A stretch of 18,628 bases of DNA from PALSA-555 sp036521915 (GTDB lineage Bacteria; Actinomycetota; Acidimicrobiia; IMCC26256; PALSA-555): assembly GCA_036521915.1 (NCBI GenBank), contig DATDGU010000287.1, positions 1-18,628 on the forward strand, written 5' to 3'. How positions within the stretch are numbered: the first letter of the stretch is position 1; the number at the start of each line of letters is the position of its first letter. The notes beneath the pieces were generated by a model that made no database searches, was not told the DNA's origin, and saw nothing but the letters and a program-made list of their open reading frames with translations. A program made the translations under genes and the position numbers. Positions 14,340 through 18,628 of the stretch are shown here, piece by piece.

Positions 14340-15524
14340 ATGATGCGTCGGTGTCGGACGTTTCGGTTCTTGTTGAGTCCCACGGTTCGCCAGCGCGCCG
14401 CGTTGGAGAACCTGCTGGGGTTGCAGTGCGAGCTCTACAACGCGGCGCTGGAGGAGCGCCGGGGGGCGTGGCGTTGGGAGCACCGCTCGGTGTCCTACAT
14501 CGAGCAGTGTCGCACCCTGACCGAGCTACGGGTGTCCCGCCCCGAAGTGCCGGCGGGTGGTGTGACCTGTCGGGGGACACTCAAGCGCCTCGACTGGGCT
14601 TTCGCCGGGTTCTTTCGTCGCTGCCAGGCGGGGGAGCGTCCCGGGTTCCCGCGTTTTCGGCCCCGCAGCCGCTGGGACTCCCTGCAATATGAAGACCGGT
14701 GCGGCTGGCGTCTCGACGCCTCGTCTCGGCGGCTGCGCCTGCAAGGCATCGGACACATCAAGGTCCGCTTGCATCGCCCGGTCCGCGGCACGCCCAAGGC
14801 CATCACCGTGCGTCGAGAAGGCCGACGCTGGTGGCTGAGCGTCCGCTGCGTCGACGTGCCCGCCGAGCCGCTGGCCCCGACGGGCCGCCAGGTCGGTATC
14901 GACCTCGGCGTGGGGGTCCTGGTCGCCACCAGCGACGGAGTCCTGCACACAAATCCCCGCCACGGCCGGCGCGGCGCCCAGCGGCTGGCCCGGGCTCAGC
15001 GAGACCTGGCCGCCAAGCAGCGCGGCTCCCAGCATCGACGCCGGGCCCGGGAGCGGGTCGCGGCCGCGCACCGCTACATCCGGGACTGTCGCAGGGATGG
15101 CGCCCATCAGCTCTCGAGGCGCCTGGTCAACGACTACGACCTCATCATTCACGAACACTTGGCGCTTCCGAACCTGGTGCGACGCCCCGCGCCCCGACCC
15201 GACGAGACCGGCGGCTACGAGCGAAACGGCGCCGCCGCCAAGCAAGGGTTGAACCGTTGTATCCACGACGCCGGGTGGGGACAGCTCCTCGCGATGATCT
15301 CGTACAAGGCTGAGAGCGCCGGTCGAGTCGTCATCGCCGTGGACCCCCACAACACCAGCCGAACGTGTGCTGACTGTGGGCACGTCTCGGCTGGGAACCG
15401 GCGCGGCGCCGTGTTCAAGTGCCGGGCCTGCGGCCATGAGGCCCATGCCGACACCAACGCGGGCCGCAACATCCTCCGGGCCGGTAGGGCCCAGCAGCAC
15501 CACGCTGCGCAGGGTCGAAACTGA
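14340..15524 (+). CDS. tnpB: TnpB, RNA-guided RuvC nuclease family
   Basis: A 394-residue TnpB. The N-terminal wedge/helical part is CRTFRFLLSPTVRQRAALEN (5-24), then LYNAALEERRGAW and GGVTCRGTLKRLDWAFAGFF. The RuvC nuclease residues are Asp188 in GIDLGVGVLVATSDG, Glu272 in LIIHEHLALPNL and Asp371 in HADTNAGRNILRAG. The zinc ribbon is C343-x2-C346 with C361-x2-C364. All three catalytic acids and four cysteines are present, so the nuclease should be active. TnpB proteins cut DNA guided by an RNA made from the element's right end and are ancestral to Cas12. ATG at 14340 is taken as start (AGG 7 bases upstream); GTG at 14322 is possible. The TGA stop at 15522-15524 lies inside the right inverted repeat. 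Confidence 0.93.
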   Translation: MMRRCRTFRFLLSPTVRQRAALENLLGLQCELYNAALEERRGAWRWEHRSVSYIEQCRTLTELRVSRPEVPAGGVTCRGTLKRLDWAFAGFFRRCQAGERPGFPRFRPRSRWDSLQYEDRCGWRLDASSRRLRLQGIGHIKVRLHRPVRGTPKAITVRREGRRWWLSVRCVDVPAEPLAPTGRQVGIDLGVGVLVATSDGVLHTNPRHGRRGAQRLARAQRDLAAKQRGSQHRRRARERVAAAHRYIRDCRRDGAHQLSRRLVNDYDLIIHEHLALPNLVRRPAPRPDETGGYERNGAAAKQGLNRCIHDAGWGQLLAMISYKAESAGRVVIAVDPHNTSRTCADCGHVSAGNRRGAVFKCRACGHEAHADTNAGRNILRAGRAQQHHAAQGRN

Positions 15525-15533
15525 CCCACTACC
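15518..15533 (-). repeat. Right terminal inverted repeat, 16 bp
   Basis: AAACTGACCCACTACC, the exact inverse complement of the left end. The last tnpB codon (AAC) and its stop TGA are part of this repeat. Confidence 0.9.
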
Positions 15534-15541
15534 CGGACTTC
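15534..15541. repeat. Right copy of 8-bp target-site duplication
   Basis: CGGACTTC directly after the right inverted repeat, identical to 14278-14285. The following 15542-15686 is the remainder of the original divergent intergenic region; apart from the ribosome site of the NTF2-like gene nothing clear is seen in it. Confidence 0.85.
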
Positions 15542-15686
15542 TACACCGGGCGCGAGGCGGCGCTCGCAGCACGGCGATGTGCTGGACTGTCGCGGCCAAC
15601 CGGCGGCGTGTCGGCGCGACTGCGGGTGTCGGGCGGTGCGCGCACGGGCCGATGCGCGGTCGGTAGGCGACCGGGGAGGAGGCGGC

Positions 15687-16145
15687 GTGGAACCCTGGGA
15701 GGTCGAGGCCCGCGTGGCCGTGCAGCACACGTTCGCGTCGTACGTGCGCTTCGCGGACTCGGGCCGGGCCGAGGAGCTCGCGGCGCTGTTCACCGACGAC
15801 GGCGTCCTGCGCACCGACGCCGGTGACGCGCGGGGCCCCACGGCGATCGCCGCGTTCCTCGAGGAGGCGAAGCGCTCGCTCGCCGCGGACCCGCGAGGGG
15901 CCGGGCGGATCCGCCACCACGTGTCGTCGGTGTACGTGACGTTCCCGACGCGTGGGGAGGCGCGGGCCAGCTCGTACTTTCTCGCCGTCACGGCGGCCGG
16001 CCCCGACCACTGGGGCCGCTACCGCGACCGCCTCGCGCGGGTCGGCGACGACTGGCGCTTCGGCGAGCGGGAGGCGATCGTCGAGGGCCACGCGCCCGGG
16101 TCCTGGGCGGCCGCCCGCGCGTCGACGCCGGGCGGTGGCGCCTGA
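15687..16145 (+). CDS. NTF2/SnoaL-like protein
   Basis: A 152-residue protein with the SnoaL-like/NTF2 cone-fold pattern. It opens with helix VEARVAVQHTFASYVRFADS, followed by GRAEELAALFTDDGVLRTDA, the typical 'size of the pocket' turn. Then GPTAIAAFLEEA leads to the strand RIRHHVSSVYVTF (residues 72-84), and the final strands are RASSYFLAVTAAGPDHWGRY and DDWRFGEREAIVEG. Such proteins bind or isomerise small hydrophobic molecules; no substrate can be named. GTG at 15687 has a GGGGAGGA ribosome site 6 bases upstream. Before the insertion it was divergent from the ferritin/DUF362 gene, with roughly 155 bases between. It converges on the exporter gene with a 9-base gap. Confidence 0.85.
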   Translation: MEPWEVEARVAVQHTFASYVRFADSGRAEELAALFTDDGVLRTDAGDARGPTAIAAFLEEAKRSLAADPRGAGRIRHHVSSVYVTFPTRGEARASSYFLAVTAAGPDHWGRYRDRLARVGDDWRFGEREAIVEGHAPGSWAAARASTPGGGA

Positions 16146-16154
16146 CGGGACGGG

Positions 16155-17750
16155 TCAGGCGTCGACCAGCTCGAGCGCCTCGAGCTCGTCAAGCTCGACC
16201 GGCGGCCCGATGCGCGGGATGAGCAGCGAGATCACCGCGCCGGTGCCGACGACGGCCGCCGCGAAGAGCAGCGACGGTCGCGTCGCGCCCGCGACCGCGC
16301 TGGCCAGGATCCGCTCGAGGATCGCGGCCTCGTGCGGCGTCGCCAGGTGCGGTGGCGCGAAGTTCGGACCGAGGGCGTGCAATCCCGCCACGGCGTGCTC
16401 CTTCACGGCGCGCGACAGCCCGGCGGCCGCGTGGACCGCGGGCACGGCGCGTCGGATCGTCTCCGTCGTGACGATCGAGCCGATGACGGCCACCCCGAGG
16501 GCGGCGCCGATCTGGCGGACGGTCGTGTTCGCGCCGCTGGCCGCGCCGGCCTCCTCGGGCTCGATGGCCGACAGCACGATGTTGGTGAGCTGGGAGCTCG
16601 CGAACCCGATCCCGAACCCGTAGAAGGCGAACCCGGGCAGCAGCTCGAGGAAGCTCAGGTGGGGCGAGACGACGAAGGCGACGGCGATCAGCCCGATCGT
16701 CTCGAGGGCGAGCCCGGTGCGCGCCACCGCCGTCGTCCCCACACGGCGGGTGAGGCGCCCGCCGAGCTGCGCGCCGATGACGATGAAGAGCCCGGTGGGG
16801 AGCACCCACAGCCCGTTCGTCTCGGCGGAGAGGTGCCGGCCGTCCTGCAGGAAGATGGGCAGCACGAAGAGCAGGCCGAGCTGACCCATCGCGAGGAGCG
16901 TCGTGGTGAGCAGCCCGTATCGGAACGTGTGGATGCGCAGCTGCCCGAAGGCGAAGAGCGGCCCGCTGTCCTCGCGCTCCTTGCGCCGCTCGAGCCGGTA
17001 GAACCCGGTCAGGATCACCGCGGCGGCGGCGAAGATCAGCGGGATGATCGACACGGGCAGCGACGTCGACCAGAAGCGCTCGCCGAAGACGGTGAACTCC
17101 TTCACCGGCCGGAACCAGCCGTAGGTCGCGCCCTCGCTGAGCGCGAACACCAGCAGGAACATGCCGGAGGCGATGAGGGAGGCGCCCGCCATGTCGAGGC
17201 GCGGTCGTCGGTCCGTCCGGGGCTCGGTGCGGCGCATGAAGAGCCACGCGCCGACGATGGCGAGTGGGGCGATGATGACGTTGATCCGGAAGGCCCAGCG
17301 CCACGAGTACTCCGTCGTCAGGAATCCGCCGACGAGCGGGCCGAACGCGGCGGCGGCACCCGCGGTCGTGCCCCAGCCGGCGAACGCCAGGCCGCGCTCG
17401 GGGCCCTGGAACGTGTTCGAGATGATCGCCAGCGTCGCCGGGAGCATCAGCGACGCGCCGATCCCCTCGATGATCGCCTCGCCGAGGATGAGCGACCCGA
17501 CGGACCACGACACCGAGGCCAGCAGGGAGCCGGTCCCGAACAGCGCGGCGCCGATGATGAAGATGCGGCGGTGCCCGTAGAGGTCGCCGAGGCGCCCGCC
17601 GATGATCAGCAGGCTGGCGAAGGTGAGCGCGTACCCGGTCACGACCCACTGGACGCTCGGCAGGGTGGTGTGGAAGTCCCGCAGGATCGTCGGGATGGCG
17701 ACGTTCAACACCGAGTTGTCGAGCACGACGATGAACGCCGAGCTCAACAC
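16155..17750 (-). CDS. DHA2-family MFS exporter (14 membrane segments), start missing
   Basis: An EmrB/QacA-type drug:proton antiporter in the cytoplasmic membrane. Visible motifs are VVLDNSVLNVAIPTIL (end of segment 1, DHA2 motif), QWVVTGYALTFASLLIIGGR then LGDLYGHRRIF (motif A), GEAIIEGIGASLMLPATLAI, GTTAGAAAAFGPLVGGFLT (motif C) and SWRWAFRINV. Fourteen segments are predicted by eye. The first available start, GTG at 17750, falls inside the first segment and omits the preceding RRWITLGIV, which belongs to the family's N-terminus. In-frame upstream sequence has no ATG, GTG or TTG before a TGA. ATG at 17862 opens another frame that would join after a one-base shift. So either the start is frameshifted away or an unusual codon is used. 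Substrate unknown. Confidence 0.85.
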   Translation of the reverse strand: MLSSAFIVVLDNSVLNVAIPTILRDFHTTLPSVQWVVTGYALTFASLLIIGGRLGDLYGHRRIFIIGAALFGTGSLLASVSWSVGSLILGEAIIEGIGASLMLPATLAIISNTFQGPERGLAFAGWGTTAGAAAAFGPLVGGFLTTEYSWRWAFRINVIIAPLAIVGAWLFMRRTEPRTDRRPRLDMAGASLIASGMFLLVFALSEGATYGWFRPVKEFTVFGERFWSTSLPVSIIPLIFAAAAVILTGFYRLERRKEREDSGPLFAFGQLRIHTFRYGLLTTTLLAMGQLGLLFVLPIFLQDGRHLSAETNGLWVLPTGLFIVIGAQLGGRLTRRVGTTAVARTGLALETIGLIAVAFVVSPHLSFLELLPGFAFYGFGIGFASSQLTNIVLSAIEPEEAGAASGANTTVRQIGAALGVAVIGSIVTTETIRRAVPAVHAAAGLSRAVKEHAVAGLHALGPNFAPPHLATPHEAAILERILASAVAGATRPSLLFAAAVVGTGAVISLLIPRIGPPVELDELEALELVDA

Positions 17751-17924
17751 GATGCCGAGCGTGATCCAGCGGCGCGGGTCCGGCTGGGCGCCTCGCGGGT
17801 CAGGATCCGTCGTCCGCTCCCGTCCTGTCGTCCGCGCGCGGCGGCGCGACGGACCACGCCATCTTCACCGATCGTCTGGCGCCTGGGCGGATCACCACGC
17901 GTGTCCCGCTACGCTCACGCGCCC

Positions 17925-18566
17925 GTGCCCCACGTCGTGACGATCTCGGCGACCTACGGCGCGGGGGGCACGACGGTCAGCCGCACCGTCGCCGATCGCC
18001 TGCACCTCCCCTACCTCGAGCGGGTCGTCACGCCGCACCTCGCGCACCAGACGGCGCGCCCCGGCACCGAGGCCGTCGCCGAGGACGAGCGCCACGAGCG
18101 GCTCTTCCAGCGGATCGTCGAAGCGCTCGCCGGGCTCCCGCTCGCGCTCGGCGGGGCCACGCCGACGCCCATCGAGGACGTGAGCACCGAGGAACGGGTC
18201 CGCACCGACGTCGAGGCGAGCATCCGAAACGTCGCCGAGACGACCGGCGGCGTCGTCCTCGGACGGGGCGGCATGGCGGTGCTCGCCGATCGCGAGGGCG
18301 TCTTCCACGTCCGCCTCGACGGGCCGAGAGCGCGCCGGATCCGCCAGGCGATGGCCCACGAGCAGATCGACGAGGCCGAGGCGACGCGCCGGCTGCGGGA
18401 GACCGACAAGGCCCGCGCCCTCTACGTCCGGCGCTTCTACGACCGCGACCCCACCGACTGCACGCTGTACCACCTCGTCCTCGACAGCACCGCGCTGGCC
18501 CTCGACGTGTGCGCCGACCTCATCGTGCGCGGCGCCACCGCGTCCTGGGGCGTCGCACCCACCTAG
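17925..18566 (+). CDS. Cytidylate-kinase-like P-loop protein (AAA_26 type)
   Basis: A 213-residue P-loop kinase-like protein of the cytidylate-kinase-like family. The N-terminus MPHVVTISATYGAGGTTVSR has the GAGGTT nucleotide loop of this family rather than the classical GKS loop. Next come VADRLHLPYLERVVTPHLA and GGVVLGRGGMAVLADREG (108-125). VFHVRLDGPRARRIRQ (126-141) and the lid ETDKARALYVRRFYDRDPTD (159-178) then LYHLVLDSTALALD complete the pattern. The family is widespread and its substrate usually unproven; true CMP kinase (Cmk) is normally longer and has a GxxxGKST loop. Start: GTG at 17925; GTG at 17901 or 17937 possible. A TACGCT hexamer ends nine bases before the GTG at 17925, compatible with a leaderless mRNA. 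It diverges from the exporter. Confidence 0.85.
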   Translation: MPHVVTISATYGAGGTTVSRTVADRLHLPYLERVVTPHLAHQTARPGTEAVAEDERHERLFQRIVEALAGLPLALGGATPTPIEDVSTEERVRTDVEASIRNVAETTGGVVLGRGGMAVLADREGVFHVRLDGPRARRIRQAMAHEQIDEAEATRRLRETDKARALYVRRFYDRDPTDCTLYHLVLDSTALALDVCADLIVRGATASWGVAPT

Positions 18567-18574
18567 CCCCGGGT

Positions 18575-18593
18575 CGCCCACGCACCGTGGGCG
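18575..18593. terminator. Hairpin after the cytidylate-kinase-like gene
   Basis: CGCCCACG (18575-18582) and CGTGGGCG (18586-18593) form a perfect 8-bp stem with a three-base loop, 9 bases after the stop at 18566. There is no U-tract. The remaining bases to 18628 hold a further weaker GCCC/GGGC dyad and no gene. Confidence 0.5.
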
Positions 18594-18628
18594 GCCGCGC
18601 GCCCACGCGGGCGTGCGGGCCTGGATTC

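Larger units (their letters stand above)
14286..15533 (+). mobile_element. 1,248-bp tnpB-only element with terminal inverted repeats and 8-bp duplication
   Basis: The element is delimited by perfect 16-bp inverted repeats and flanked by 8-bp direct repeats (CGGACTTC). It carries only tnpB, with no tnpA, serine recombinase or DDE transposase. IS200/IS605 and IS607 elements have neither terminal inverted repeats nor target duplications. The ends therefore suggest mobilisation in trans by a DDE transposase of a family making 8-bp duplications (IS256, ISL3, IS66 and IS6 groups do so). The insertion lies between the divergent ferritin/DUF362 and NTF2-like genes. The perfect ends and direct repeats and the intact tnpB indicate a recent arrival. 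Confidence 0.85.

Noticed and set aside
14276..14383. N-terminal extension of the ferritin/DUF362 protein to an ATG at 14383
   Set aside because: The extra codons lie in the inserted element and the duplicated target, and the reconstructed pre-insertion sequence has an in-frame TAG just upstream of the GTG at 14275.
14286..15533. Classical IS200/IS605 or IS607 element
   Set aside because: No tnpA or serine recombinase is present, and the perfect inverted ends with an 8-bp target duplication do not fit these families.
16332..17924. Very long open plus-strand frame (over 500 codons) opposite the exporter gene
   Set aside because: It is the antisense of the DHA2 exporter and encodes a low-complexity Arg/Glu/Gly-rich product; only its last part (from 17925) is a real gene. 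Long open antisense frames are expected at this GC content.
1..18628. tRNA, rRNA or CRISPR array
   Set aside because: No cloverleaf-like or rRNA-like stretches and no regularly spaced repeats were seen on reading both strands; no covariance search could be run.

Overview
The window is a very GC-rich (about 70%), gene-dense chromosomal segment. It has many GTG starts, start/stop overlaps, a SigR/RsrA-type ECF sigma/anti-sigma pair, a DinB/mycothiol-type isomerase-like protein and an F420-associated (DUF2342-type) zinc protease. Together these point to an actinobacterium, most likely a member of the Acidimicrobiia; that placement is inferred from gene content, not from a marker gene. I see no rRNA, tRNA or CRISPR array.

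Region 1 (1-6157, all minus strand) is one long transcription unit. In transcription order it carries the ECF sigma factor sigR, its zinc-binding anti-sigma partner, a small membrane protein, a zinc protease, tilS (tRNA-Ile lysidine synthase), hpt (hypoxanthine phosphoribosyltransferase), folE, folP, a dual-specificity-phosphatase-like protein whose catalytic cysteine is histidine, and folB, which runs off the left edge. Most junctions are 1-4 base overlaps or gaps under 60 bases. The exception is hpt-folE, where ftsH usually sits in actinobacteria and is absent here.

Region 2 (6158-11413) is a mixed accessory stretch. It holds a PQQ-propeller lipoprotein with a reading-frame break in its poly-proline linker, a DinB-type protein, a short-chain dehydrogenase, a small membrane protein with a CxxC motif and a DUF4234 membrane protein. 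An endonuclease/exonuclease/phosphatase-family gene follows, broken by a one-base frameshift. It is divergent from a short unknown gene across a perfect CRP-type palindrome.

Region 3 (11415-18566) is the most unusual part. A diiron ferritin-like/DUF362 fusion protein is translationally coupled to a winged-helix/SAM methyltransferase. Divergent to them is an NTF2/SnoaL-like protein, followed by a convergent DHA2-type exporter. The promoter region between the fusion gene and the NTF2-like gene was split by a 1,248-bp element that carries only an intact tnpB (RNA-guided nuclease family). This element is bounded by perfect 16-bp terminal inverted repeats and an 8-bp target duplication, an architecture not expected of IS200/IS605/IS607-type tnpB elements. 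The right end of the window has a cytidylate-kinase-like protein.

Three genes (PQQ lipoprotein, EEP phosphohydrolase, exporter N-terminus) show apparent single-base frame breaks. These could be real decay or errors in the assembled sequence.
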